In this document: positions 13,101-26,300 of the stretch, in pieces
Layout of the letters: every line of letters starts with the position of its first letter
Numbering within the stretch: the first letter of the stretch is position 1
NCBI GenBank assembly: GCA_032358165.1
Contig: JAALGY010000036.1
Location: 806,001-870,000 of the forward strand
DNA from: Diplosphaera chodatii
Taxonomy: Eukaryota > Chlorophyta > Trebouxiophyceae > Prasiolales > Stichococcaceae
DNA: 64,000 bases
Reading direction: 5' to 3'
Translations under genes and position numbers: made by a program
The notes under the pieces: model-generated
What the model saw: only the letters and a program-made list of their open reading frames with translations
Told to the model about the DNA's origin: nothing
Database searches by the model: none

Positions 13101-14030
13101 TGAGCGCCTGGCCGCGGTGGACTCCATGGCGGGGCGGGTGGCGGCGCTGCGCAGCTCCCTCGCCGCCATCACCGCCGCCGCCAACTGGGGTGAGAGCCCA
13201 CCGCTGTGACGGCACGGAGCTGCATCCAACCCGGTGCTCACTGGGTTGGAGCCGCGCAGCGGGTCGTCTGGTCGTGGTTTCAGACCTGCTGAGCCGCACC
13301 ATGCTGCACCTGCAGAGGCGCCGGACCGGCACACGCTGACGGAGCTGGACAAGCTGGCGGAGGAGGCGGCGACGCTGCGGGTGGGCCTGGTCCTGGGCCT
13401 GGGCAACGGCAAGCAGGCCGCCGGCGACTCTGATGACGAGGTGGGAGCGGCGTGCCTCCCAGCGACCCAGCGGGGTGTAGGGAGGCCGTTCAGAAACGAC
13501 GTCTGACTGGCATGCTCGGCATGCCTTGGCAGTCGGGAGTTGACATGCACCGTGGGCAGGACTCTCAGACTCAGGTGCCCTGCTGGCTGCACGGGGTGAG
13601 CACGCTGTGCCTGAAGCGCCAGCGCCGTGCTGCAGGGTGACATGTTCACGGCGCTGGCCGGGCGCACCAGCGGCGGCAAGCGCCGTGCACCCACCTCGTC
13701 CCTGGGCAAGGAGGTGCTCGATCTGCTGGAGGTGGGGCTGTTACCTGCCACGTTACCTGCGCATCCTGTTGCTGTTGTTGTTGCTGGTGTAGGTGTTGAC
13801 GCCTTGCTGCGGCCCCACATGCTGGCCTGACTGTTGTGTGTAGGACTTGTCATCACCCTACCACATGCTTGTCCCTCATCTGACACACTGTCGGTTTGCA
13901 GGTGGCGATCGCGGCGGTGCGAGCGCGCACCGCGCAGGGCCTCACCCTCAGCCGGTCCGGCAGCCTGGCACCCACCCCCTCTGGCCTGCTGGCGCGTGCC
14001 GGCAGTCAGGCGCCGCCTGTCAAGGGCTGA
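10111..14030 (+). CDS. Long coiled-coil protein, function unknown
   Basis: Sixteen exons join in frame: 10111-10212, 10341-10405, 10518-10593, 10697-10807, 10944-11117, 11431-11526, 11654-11752, 11861-12010, 12196-12291, 12458-12529, 12628-12708, 12873-12936, 13052-13189, 13316-13440, 13636-13731, 13902-14030. From the ATG at 10111 this gives 557 residues. Almost all of it is charged Ala/Glu/Arg/Gln heptad coiled coil, e.g. RVAELETQLAKTRAERDELL and EVSQLRRKLETEEDRARDL. Low-complexity linkers interrupt it around 12628-12936. The tail is Ser/Pro/Gly-rich (LSRSGSLAPTPSGLLARAG). There is no membrane segment and no motor or enzyme domain. The frame is open upstream of 10111 to an AG just before 10069, so an additional 5' exon is possible. 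Such proteins are often tethers, centrosomal or flagellar components, but nothing here decides between them. Confidence 0.72.
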
Positions 14031-14450
14031 CACATCATACCCGGTGCACTTGAGCAGCTACCCACTCAGGGTTCCACGGCAGTCAGGCTTTCACGGGCTC
14101 ATGCAGTGTGTGTGGTAGTGCGATGTCAGTTCAGCGCTTATGGGGGTATCACCACCATGTGTATATGTGCAATCAGCATTGGTGGGCTATAGAGCAGAGA
14201 TGCAAGCAAGGTTTGACATCCATGGCTAGCAGCAGCCTACAAAACAATGGACAGACTTGGTACGCTACTGCAAGGCGGCGGTCAGGACCGAAGACACATC
14301 AAATCTAGCCAAAACACGATGCACAGCAGGAGCTACCACGCGCTTGCAAGATTAACAAGCGATGCCGCTTCAAGCGAATGCTCCAGACCCCGTGAAAACC
14401 ACTACAGATGTAGTACAACTGAACCTCCTGGACTGGCCGCTCAACACCAC
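14031..14450. other. Convergent intergenic region, no gene seen
   Basis: About 420 bases between the stop of the coiled-coil gene (+) and the stop of the DNA-PKcs gene (-). It presumably carries both 3' ends. No additional open frame with similarity was found. Confidence 0.6.
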
Positions 14451-17389
14451 GGGCGCCATCCCCACCACGTCCTTCCCTGCAACCCCAAACATTCCAGTTT
14501 GCACCAGCCGTTCAGATGCACATAGTAGACTAGCACGTGGAATGATCTATGCTGCACATGCACGAGTGACCAACTCGCTGAAGCATTCACAGCTGCGCAC
14601 CAGTATGTTGGGGTCTGTTGCCTGGTCCAGGAGGCAGACGACCTGCACGGCACCACCAGGCCCTGAGTAGGTGGACCGCATGCGCTCAACCACGGATTCG
14701 TGCGAGCACGACACTCAACTGCCAAACTAGCCTCGGAGAGTCAACGTTGTGATGGACAGGCAAGCTCAGTGAGTCATGCACCTGTGCGTCGACATCCAAG
14801 CGGGTGTCCGCTGGGTAGTTGGCCCGACTTGCGCTGCCTTGGCCCCGCACAATTGCCTGCAACACCACCGTCATTGATGACACCAGAGACCAGCGGCTTG
14901 CCAGGGCAATGCGATAGTGCAACTCAGACCAGCACCATGAGCAACCTGCAGCGCGGGCCAGTGCTTCTTGTGCTTGTGGCGTGTCGCCAGCTCAGCGACC
15001 GTCAGCTCGGCCGGGTGGTCACCCGACAGCCGCCGCTTGGCAAAGGCAACCTGCAGCGCAAAGGAGCATGCCCCACTTCGCTTAGGCGCCCAGCCCTACT
15101 TCGAGTTGACAAACAACCAATGACCTGTAGTGTAGCCAGCCACAACAGCTGCTCTGGTTTGGGGCCAACCTTGAGGGAGATGTACTCCTCCTCCGCATCG
15201 GCAGTGGCTCCGGCCTGCAGCAGGCGCGCCTCCCGCTGCCAGTCGGCCAGCGGCTCTCTCAGGAACACGCCTAGCACACCCTGCATTACCAACTTGTAGT
15301 TGCACGCCTGTGTGTGATGCAAGTGCATGCAGTCTTGCAGCCACCGCCATGTTGGTGGTTAGGTTGAAGCTGGCTGAGTGAAATGCCATACACTTGGGCT
15401 GCAGCTGGACAGCACTGTACAGGCTGCATGCTGCATACACATCAACTGAAAAGGACGCTGGTCAGGCCCCGCACTTGGTGCTCCGGCATAGCCTGACAGG
15501 ACTTCTGCTCCCTGTGTGCATCTTGCAACCCTGCTGATGCATGCCAGGTGGCACCTGCAGGACGGCGGCGCCCTCGCGCAGGGCACCCATCGCGGCGCCC
15601 ATCGGCTGCCGCAGCACGGCGCCGGCGTCGTGCGGGGCGAGCGCGCCCGCCAGCTGCCGCGTCAGCCGGAAGGGCATGAGCTCCGGCACCGGCAGCGCCT
15701 GTGTGGCCGTACCAAAGGCGTACCTGCGACGTGCACCAGAGTGAGCTGAGTGCGCATGAGCTTTGAAGCACTGTCCTGTGATGTGATGCAACCTCAGCTG
15801 CAATGCGATGAGCGGCTGCACATGTGCTGAGCAGAATCAAAATCCGGTGAATGTCAAGCTACAGCCTCACCCGAAGTCGATGGGCACAATGGTGGCGCTG
15901 CGCTCGTGCAGCAGGAAGTTCTGGAGTGCACAGCATCACTGTGGTTAGTTCGGGAAGCCGGTCGCGCTCGGCTGCAGGGCATCTGTTGGGAGAAGTCGGG
16001 TGGAACTGGTGAGCAACACCAGCTGCACCCTATTGCAGACATCCTGCACCTGTAGGTGGCGATCCCCAACGCCGGCAACATAACTGGTGGCTGACACAGC
16101 CGCCAGGCTGGCTGTGAAGTTGGCACGCATTGCCAGGAAAGCCTCGGGTCCAGCAGCGCTGCGCAATAACGCCTCCCTGCAGCACAAAGTGCATGAATTC
16201 CCCTGACCATTCAACACACTTGCAAGATCTGCAGCATATGCCTTAAAAGTGTCAAAACTAAGCAACATAGCACCATAACACTGCGACAGCATCGTCACCC
16301 AAGTACCACCCTTATGTGCAGTGTAAACCAGCTGCACACCCGAGGTGGGGACCTGAGCCTCAGGTCGATCGATGTGCTCACTGGCATACGATGCGTGTTT
16401 TACTCACCGCAGGCCATCCTCCCGCACATGTGCCTGGCTTGCCTCCAGATTGCGGATGACATCTTCTCGGCGTGCAGAGAACAGCCGCTCGTACACCGCT
16501 GCGGGTGACTCGCCCTGAGAGGCGCGTGCCAGCTTCTGCAGCAAGAGCAAACAGCAGCGCTGACCAGATGCTGTAGTACGCCGTGTCAATGTCAGCACAG
16601 GGCGCAGCAGCCGCCACAAGGCGGTAGCAACGTTGGTACAGCGGCCCCCAGAATTGTAGATTTCGAGCAAAACAGAGTACACACATGGATGCCCGCGTAG
16701 AAGCCGTCGTTGGCCTTCCCATTGGCGTCCACCAAGTCGGGGCTGATGACGTCCAGCAGCGGCTTGGTGCCACCCACAAAGGCCAGCATGCCAAGCGCCG
16801 GTGTGATTGGCACCACATCGTATGTGGCCACCTGCAAGCGGCGGTCATTTCACCTCACCAAGGTGCTGACCCGCACATGCGGAATTGCAACAAAACCCGT
16901 ATGGATGTCATGTGCGCACCACCGCATACCACGCATAAGGCAACTGTGGTACGGCTGGAATAACCCTTGACGAATCCACCTGCAGGTTCGCGGTAGCGGC
17001 GGCGGGGAAGCGTTGCAGCAGGCCGTTCATGACGTTGAACAGCTGCTCCACACGCTGGTCAGTGCGCACCTCCTCCCCACCCTTGAGCACCCTGCAGCCG
17101 CACAGGTGGACATCGCACCCTGCATTGGGCTTGCCGGTGCTCCTGCGAGGAGCTACAGTCACGGCTGTTGTGGGTTGTACGGACTGCAGGAGGAACATAC
17201 GACACGCATCTGATGCTTACCAATCGTGGCTGGCAAAATCGCTGCCATATATCGTCAACCGTTTTGGCGCCTGCTTGCTGCTGAAGACGTGCACAGACTT
17301 GCCAAAGCCCACTACTGTGACGTCGCCGACGACGCTGCCAATGCCGGGCATTGCAGGCATGAGCAGCTGCTCCGCACCCGACATCACCG
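14451..17389 (-). other. PRKDC: DNA-PKcs kinase and FATC coding block (12 resolved exons)
   Basis: In protein order the exons are 17389-17221, 17091-16980, 16831-16685, 16535-16408, 16176-16050, 15920-15871, 15723-15555, 15280-15170, 15050-14946, 14856-14782, 14642-14601, 14486-14451; all junction phases agree. They encode the kinase N-lobe (VTVVGFGKSVHVF, RLTIYGSDF), the hinge region, the catalytic loop with Asp in GDRHLQN, the DFG motif, the activation loop and the C-terminal FAT/FATC segment. All residues expected for phosphotransfer are present, so an active kinase is predicted. The final exon is only 36 bases and codes for the Trp-rich FATC end plus the stop. Confidence 0.9.
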
Positions 17390-20300
17390 CTGTGTGAAGC
17401 AGCAGATGAGCGGCGTTTCTGATGGCAAACATGCCATTCAGACGACATGAGGTGTAACCGTATAGTAGTTGATATCATAGCATACAAGATAGTCGACCTC
17501 CAAGGACAGTACACCGTGGATGCCATGGTGACCAGCGTGCCTGTTGGGCTTGTGAAGCGCTCGAACCAGGGTGACAGCTGCGCCAGGTCCCGCCGCCCCG
17601 TCTGGCCCTGCGTCTCCCCCTCGAGCGCCTGCCCAACGCGGCTGCTGGCCTTGCGAAAGTCCCTGCAGCACGCCGAAGACGTCGCATGCCGCCCAGTTCT
17701 GACAACACATCCACAGTATGTGAACATGAAACAGCAGCATTGAGCCGGGTGCCTGTGCCTTTACAAGGCTGGCATCTCATTGCGCTGCCAGGGAGCAGCA
17801 GTCGAACAAAGAGAGCCAGCAGAATGACGCACGAGACACTCATGCGCTGCAACTGTGCGCCATCGACTCCGAAAGCTTCGCGCACAGCCCGCCCATGCTT
17901 CTGCGCGACAATGGCGTTGACGGTGGCCACCACCCCAGGCTCGCTGCGTGCCTTGCCGCGCTCATGGCGGGCCACGATGTCGGGGTACACCTCCTCCTTG
18001 TACAGCTTCGCAGCATCCGCCTGTGTGTTGCACATGCAAAATCGCCGGCATCACACACCCTTTTGCTGCATTGCTGTCCACGCCACGCATGCAGAACACA
18101 TGAACAGAGCACCCTGCACCGTGGAGGTTTCGAGCCATCACAATGGTGAAGGCTGACAGCAGTGGCCAGATCTGAAGCATCGCCAACAGCAGCTGTTGAC
18201 CTGCTTTTCGTCCTGCAGCAAGCGCAGCAGCTGCTGCGCCCAGCCGTCCCAGCGCTGCCCGGGGCAGGTCGTGTCGTTGAGCGCGGATGCAAAGGCCTCC
18301 AGCAGCGGGCTGGTCAGCAGCGGGGCAAGGGCCGCTGCACGCTGCTGGCCGTCAGCTCCAAGGTGCCCGCAGCTCAGGCGGAAAGGGAAGTACAGGCGTT
18401 GCGGGTACGCTGCTGCAAGAGCCTGTAGGGCACGGGGTGCTGATGTCAGACCAGGAGGATTGAGTCATTCGACAGGAGACGATAAGCCATGGAGTGTTTA
18501 TATTGACAGCATGCAGCGACCGGTCGAGCCTGAAGGCTTGACCCTTGCATCTTCAGCCGCTCTACCTCAGCTACAGTGAGGCGCACCTCGAGTGCTGGCA
18601 GAAGTGCTTCCCCATGTGGCTCGTCCAGCAGCGACAGCATGCTGGGAGCCCAGGGGAGAAAGGCTGCTAGCGGCACACTTCGCCAGCCGGCGGCAAAGGC
18701 TGCCTCTGATGCGCTGCCACCAGCCAGCACGTCCAGCAGCCGCGGCACATAGAGCTGCGCCTGCTGACCTGCAAGATAAGCAACACCGCTGGACATCATG
18801 GCTGAGCACTGCTGGCACGATGATTGGAGGAAACAAGTGGACGATTGTCACCTGAGACAGGTACGATGCCACAGGCAGACGTCTGAACATGTGTACTAAA
18901 ACAGGGTGCCACACACCTGCATCACCGCCAGCATGCATGGCATGCAGCAGATGCTTGATGAGCAACGCCGCTGTGCTGGATCCCTGAGGCAAGCGCAGGC
19001 GCTCTGCCGCTGCACGATCAGTGGCAGCACTGGCACTGCCATCTGAACGTGCCTCCTCCTCCTTCACGGTTAACAGCCATCTCGTCAACACCAGTCTGAC
19101 CTAAACACTTGACTGTTATTGTGAAGCTTTGTCAACTATACCCTGAACGGGGCTGCATGCTGTCAGCTGTGAATGCATGCACTGTGCCTATATCCTACTT
19201 GACCAAACGCAGTGCCGCTTACCTGCAGAACCTCATCAACCAGCAGTGCCAGCTGCAGCGAGGCCTGCGCCACCTCAGCTGCTCCTGCAGCGCCATCGCC
19301 GGCGGCCGCTTGCTCAATGCAGCGAAGTGCGGCTGGAAGGTGTTGTGCAGGCTCGGTACCATGCCTGCAAGTATTGATTGAAGCCCACCTTTCTCCAATA
19401 AATGCACCACGCCAATGCAATCTGCATAATCAAGCAGAAGGGACTCCTGCAACTTGCCTGTACAGCTGCTGGTGCGCTTGTCCCTGTAGAAGCAGCAGGG
19501 TGCGCGCATGCGCAGCATCAGTTGCACTGCCCCGTGCGGCTTCCAGCTGTTTGACTTCCGCGCGCACATAGCCAGCGGCACGCTTGGCGTCTGCGCCGCT
19601 TGATGCAGCACCCAGCTGCACGTGCATGATGCATGTCCTGTTCCAGCCATGCTAGCCTTGCACATGAGCAAGCACACTTTTGCCTGTGTGTGTCGTCGCG
19701 TCAGAGGGCATATCGCGTTGACATTGTGCAATATTCCAGCATCAGTCACCTGGTCAATGCGGAGGGATGCACGGACCACCAGCAGCTCCGGGTTGCCACC
19801 AGCGATGCCCGCTCCACGCTGGGCCAGCAGGTCGGCTGCCGCATCCAGGTGCCCGGCAGCGCGCATGCTGCTGGTCGCTGCCAGGGTCAGCTGCAACTTC
19901 AGACGGTTGACCACCTGCATATTTGAGGCGCCATTCGGCATCAACCATAAGTTCACATTGTGAACTTCTGTGCACATAGCTACAGGCCTATAGCGTGTCT
20001 GCTAGCATGCCTGTTGCTCAGATGGCACCGTAAACAATATCGACCGTCAAGCCTCAGAGCCACAATCAAGGGGACGCATGAGATGGATACGATACCTCTT
20101 GGCTGATGCGCGGAGGCAGCGCTTCCAGAACCGCTTGTCTGACGCCGTGCACCGTCAAAATTGCATCTGGCGATGCAGCTGTAGGAGGTGGCCAGCGGTG
20201 TGTCCAGACGTCTGCAAGCTGCTGCAGTGCAGGCTCTGCCACCGCGGAAGGCTGCAATGCTCTCACCACAGCCGCTGCCTCCTGAGCAGGGCATGTAACA

Positions 20301-23300
20301 CAGCTGCCCACCGCATTTTTGTGACTGCAATCCAGGCATACCACACCCTGCACAGGCGTCAGCGCTCTCCAGATCAGAGACGCATCGCCCGCTTAGGACC
20401 TACCTGAATCTCTGCAAGGGGTTGCAGTATGTCCAGGGCAGCACGACGGCGGTTGTGGGACAGCGGGTGCAACGCTGCCCACTGCTCCATGAACACGGTC
20501 CAGCCGTCTTCTACTGCAGCAGAAGCCCTGCAGACCAGTGCACATTAGTACCACGCCTCCCCAGGCATGCCGCCATGTTGAATCTTCAGCAGTACTAGCA
20601 GGTAGCTGTGACTGAACCCCATGTCGACAGCTTTGCACATGTAGGCTCAACACACAGGTAGATGCGCACCCGACCCAGTCCTGCAGCAGTGCGGCATGCG
20701 CTGCCGCCTCCACAGGAGCAGCAGCCCGCAGCGCATCTCGCCGGCTTGCATCTGTGGCTGCCAGGTGCACCACCTTTGACAGCCGCTCACGAGCCTCCGC
20801 CTGCTCAGCATCTGCTGGGTGGAATAGGCAAGCGCGTACCCAAGGCCTGCAGTTGCACGACAATGCCCAGTTTTTACAACAGCTGGCCTGAAACTTGACA
20901 GTGTAAGCTTGAAGGACTTCAGCCAGTGAGCTGAAAATTCCCTGAACAGCAGCTGTGTGTGAGGACATGGATCACACCAACACCTGAGGAGGTGAGTTGC
21001 ATTGCCAAAGAGACGCTCGTCTTCCGGACCCTGTTCCATGTCCTGATCCTGAGATGCGTCGCCGTCTTCGGGCTGCAGTTCGCCATCAATGACGGACAGC
21101 ACCTGGGGCCAGTCTCCCAGCACCTCCAGGGCCCTGCCAGGCACAATTGTGGTTTTGCAGGATGTAAGGGATTGAGCAGGCTCTGAGGGACACACAAGTG
21201 GTGTCATGTGTATCCTGAAGAGTCACACGAGTTACTCTTTTGCCATTGGAAAACCTTCTCGTATATTGGGTAGCTGGTCAAATAGATGTTGTAGTGGGCA
21301 TCTCCTCACACCTGAGGCGCTCGCTCTGCCACAGCCGCTCCTCCTCCTGTGACCATGCTGCCCCACCCAGCAGTGCTGCAGGGTCTGCCGGCACCGCGCC
21401 GTCACCATCGTCCTGCAGACATGCGGCGGTGCAATGACCCTCGAGGTTCATGGAGAATGCTAGCAGTACACCTCCCAGATGGATGTGATGCATCTTACCA
21501 TGTTGCCGGTGCTGTCATCCTCGAGGATGCCAGCGGCCTTGAGGAGTCGCTCGTAGGTGAGGAATGCCGCATTGGGATGGCCCTCCCTCAACAAATGCAT
21601 GGCTGTACGTGTGCCAGCACACCTGCACGAAGCAGGATGTCGGTGAGTGGAGCAACCAATGGTCTTGTCAGCGCAGCGCACTCGCTGTGCCACCACTCGT
21701 ACACCACCTGGACATGCAGTCTTCAGGATGAAACAGAAGAAGAACGAAGCGCACTTGGCCACATGCTGGGAGAAAGCAGTCTGCATCAGGTTGTCGTCCC
21801 CCAGCTCACTGTACAGGGACGCCGCTGCAGCCCAGGCAGCTGGCGTGCCACGCAGCTTTGCTTGCCCAGCGACTGCCGATGTCCTGCACGTACATGACCG
21901 CAGCGTTGCGGGGTTGCACCTGCTGCTGTGAGGGGCAGGCCAAGAGCTTGTGCTAAGCACAAGCCGAGCATAGACGCAGCATTGCCTTCTGGACTTCAGC
22001 GGAGGCGTTGCAGCGTCCTCAGCATGATCCACGATGATCTGCTGCTCGATCTGCAGCATCAATGCGGTGTCACAAGGCCTGCTGCGGCTCTTCACACAGA
22101 CTCGGCTTCTAGTTTGGGCGGATGGCATTGAAGCATGGGAGAGCGGAAAGAAGGCCAGTACAAGTCAGTCAGCAGAGCACCTGCAGGATGCCAGCCTGCA
22201 GACTGTTGGCAGTTAAGGCTGAGGATGCTGCCAGCTCTGGTTCCACGTATGACTCCTGATCTGCCAAGGCAAGGGCCTGCAGGACACCACACCAGCCACT
22301 GATACGTGCACATACCACCACTAACGGCGGTTGCAGACTACAACCCCACCAAGCTGACCGGCAGTCGCGAGCAAGCGAACAGCTCACGACTCCACCTGCA
22401 GCGTCTGCACAAACAGCGGCTCCTTCGACCCTCGCTTGAAGCAGTCTGACAGTGCTGTGCGCAGCGACTGCAACTCATCCGGCGCCTCCTTGCGCCGCTT
22501 GGCCCCATTGGAGCCCCCTGCCTGGGCGCTCAACTCGTGCAGGGCTGCAGACCAGAGGCCCTGCAGCACCAGCCGCGCAATGCCAAAGTCCCGCTGCACC
22601 AGCACGCCTGCAATCAGATTGCCTTACCATCGGTCAGCTGCAAGATAGAGCGACTGCTGGACCACTGCGTTCCAGCCAGCAGGTCAGTCATCTCAGTCAT
22701 CTCACTGAGGGGGCTGAGGAAGGATGTCAGCCGCAACCCCTCGATGTCGGGCAGCTCGCCGGTGCGATAGGAGCGCAGCAACGTCACCTGCCAGCGATCC
22801 AGCCTCAATGTAAGGACCTCTGTGACGGGCAAAGTGGCTTCACCATTGTGCCACCGATTGTCAGATTTGACATACACAGTCTCACTGTACCTTGCGATGC
22901 CTGGCCAGAGCACTAGCGCCGAAGGCAGCCTCCTTTCGTCGTATGTTGGCCAGGATGCCTGCTCGCTGCGAGTCGGACCTGCAGTCACAGCACATAGTCT
23001 GACAGAAGTGGTCGCCATGATCACCGTTCCCTGCAGGTTCTAGCAAAACCCCAGGAAGCAACCGCACTTGCTGAGACGGCGGCGCACAGTCAGGCTGCCG
23101 CCCTGCAAAACAGCCTGGCTGGGGACCCATGCACCCTGCGATGCCGTGCGCGCTGCGCTGCCTTGTGCTCCCTGCAATGCAAGCGCAAGTTCACCTTGTC
23201 TTCCCCACACCTGTCCAGTGTGCAGACGGAGTCATGCAGCCCTCAGAGGGGCACTCAAGAAGATGGTTGCACCTGTGAGCCTCCTGGGATCAGCTGGCTG

Positions 23301-26300
23301 TCCATTGGCGGTGCAAGCGCAAAGCTGTAGCTCTGCATCAGCGTGCATCCACGTCAGGCCTTCCACGTGCATGCGCCAGCAATGTCCACAACAGCCAGAG
23401 GCACTTCATCTCAACAGTTCCGATGTCCGACCATCACCTGTGACATGGTGCCAGGCTGCGTCGCACGCACCATACCAAGCCCGACCTGCAGCCGCCACAC
23501 TTGACCGTGCTCAAAACACCTGGATGCTCGAAGTAATGCTGTTGACCACTTCTCAGCATGTCCTGTTCTCACATGTCTTCCCAACCAACACGACGGGATG
23601 TAGACCTGTGTGCGGCTGACCAGTGTGCCGCCAGCGCCTGCGGCATACTGCGATGCTTGTGACGCTGCTGATTGCGAGGCGCCCTGTGACGCTGACCATG
23701 TGGTGGAGAACATGGACGCCATCTGCAGCGTGGCCTGCAGATCGCAATCAGCCAAACAGGTCGGATGGCGAGCAAAGCTTCCATGGTGGACACAAAGCAT
23801 CGGGCTTGGCCGCATCTGCGCAGATCTGCCAAACACCAACCTGCTGATTGGTATCGATCTGGTAGTCCTGGAACTTGCACTCGGCCAAGCCAGAGCTGAA
23901 CACGGGTGACTCTGCATCCCGGTCATTGCGGGGCAGGCGCAGCAGCAGCTCTGCTGCCGCGCTTGACCAGTGCTTTTCTAGCTGAGGCCTCTGCGGTTGG
24001 GAGGTGCCGATTGTGAACATGGTCAGGGACTGTGCAAAAAGACTTCTCAAAAGCACATGCCTTTTTTGGGAAGGGATGGTTGCCTTTTGCCAACATGGCA
24101 CAGCAGGGAGCCATGCAGGACGAAGGCAGTCGGATGCCAGCATGTCACGTGAGCAGTCATGGCTATAAGTGCCGCACCAGATCTGATGCAGACAGTTCTG
24201 CAGGGCTAAGCAGGGCCTGTAACCGCTCAGGCAGGTGCTCCGGCAGCACTGCAGTCCACCAGCGCTGCGCATCCAGCCTGATGACACCTATAGTAGCATA
24301 TGCATGCACATGTGGTTTGGATACTCGGTGGCACCGCATGTTGCCTGTCATAGCATGTACGTCCCGATGCTTGAAAGTGTCTGCTGGCTACAACGAATCA
24401 CAGGCTCTTACCATCTGCATCGCTCAGGAGGGCCAGCAGCGGCGCGCGCAGCAGCGAATCCCGCAGCTCTGGGCGGCGCTCCCACTCGCTACGCAGCAGC
24501 TCTGCAAGCCCTCGCCGTACCGCAGTTGAGTCGCTGCTGCCCAGCCTGGCTGCCAGTACCTGCTGCAGTATTGGTCCTGCAAGGCAGTGCGAAAACCAGG
24601 GTCGTCAGCTTGAGCCGGCAATCCTACGGAAGTACAATCTGGTTTGAGACCGTCACCAGGTTGATCATGTCATGCCCATCCTCTCCTGCTAGAAGTCACA
24701 AACGGAAGCGTCAGGTGTTATCGGCCGGGTTAAGATCCTGCGCACCTGCAGAGGTGTCTGGCTGATGGGGCAGCAGAGCCGACAGCAGGGACAGCAGCGC
24801 CGCATGCACCGCCGGGTTTGGCACCGCCAGGAGCGACGGCAGCGCGATGCGGAGGTGGGGCATGAGCTCTGGCAGCAGCCCTGGCCCCCGTGCCAATGTC
24901 TGCATGAGCGGTAACTCAGTTGACGCAGTGCTCCTTGCATGTTCAAGATCGAGCATGCTGAGTGCCTCATCACCTTGAAGCAACAGACTATGCAAAGCCC
25001 TCAGAACAGCAGAATGTGCAGGACGTCGACCACCCTGGTGTGAGCTTACCTCCAACAGCAAGCAGGCGAGCTGACCCGGCACGCGCTTCAGGATGTTCAG
25101 CAGCGGCGTGGCAAGCAGCTCAACGATGCGGCTGTGCGTTGCTGAGATGCGCTCCACTGCGTGCAGAAACCTGAACACCAACAACGACACTAACAGCGTC
25201 CTTCTGCAACACACATGTAGAAGAACATACAGCAGAATGCCACACGCTGAGTGAAGCAATCCGCCGCAGCACCTGCTGGGGTCCTTGTTTGCAACGGATG
25301 CTAGCCGCCTGCGTGCCTCCTCAGAGAGCTTGTGCAGCATTGCATCCGCATCTGCCACATCAGCTGCACGTGTGTAGCTTCAGGCTATTCAGGCAGATGC
25401 TCCTGTGACTCAGTCTGCCCGTGAAACACATCCATTGTGACTCATTTTCACACATGCTGTACAGCTCAGATTAGCGCACCAGGCACCGGTGCCTTGGAGA
25501 GACGTGTCAGCGTCTCCAGCAAATAGCCAGCGCACTCGCCGGCAGCAGCCGCCAGACGCATGCCGCCAGGAGCGTCTAGGCTGTCTGCCACAGCAGCAAG
25601 GATGTCTTGCCCTTCAGGCGCACTGAGCAGCGCAGGCGCCTGCCCATACCTCACACCTGGGATGCACACCAACATAGTCGCAGGCCTCGGTATCGGTGGT
25701 AGCCTGCAGTAGACGCCTGCGCAACTGGACACATAACATCAAGCAACCAGGTGCTAACCTGCTGAGAGCAGCTTCATGCCAACGATGCGCTGATTTCGCC
25801 GTGCAGCACGCTGCTGCAGCGATTTGCGGCTGTCCATCCCTTCTGGTGCAGTGACCGGTGCCTGCAGCTCATCACAAGCATTGCTGCTGCTGGTCCTCGC
25901 ACATCCATCTGCCGGATGTGACCAGCTCACGACAGGAGGTCAGTGACAGTCGCCTATGTGCTCACTGTGAGATGAAGAAGGATGGCATCGGCAGGCAGCG
26001 GCACTGCATATCGCCAGCTTTGCAGCAGCAGCTTGATCAACTGAAAATTGTTGTTGACAACCGCGCCACTACGGGAGTAGGCTGCCCGAGCCTACATGAA
26101 ACACATGTCGAGCGACATTGCATGAGCACCTTCCAGGATGATCACTTGAGTCGCACAAGAGCATGCTGCAGGACCAGATGGCCAGAACGCACCATGTAGT
26201 CCAGCAGTACGCGCGCTGGGGCATCGATCTCAGCAGGCAGGTGCGCCTGCGGCGTTCTGCTGGACATGCGAATGATCACGGCATCGCCCCAGTTGGCCGC

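Noticed and set aside
12972..14033. A 353-codon minus-strand open frame
   Set aside because: It is antisense to phase-consistent exons of the coiled-coil gene and is Ala/Arg/Ser-rich, as expected from GC-rich coding strands.
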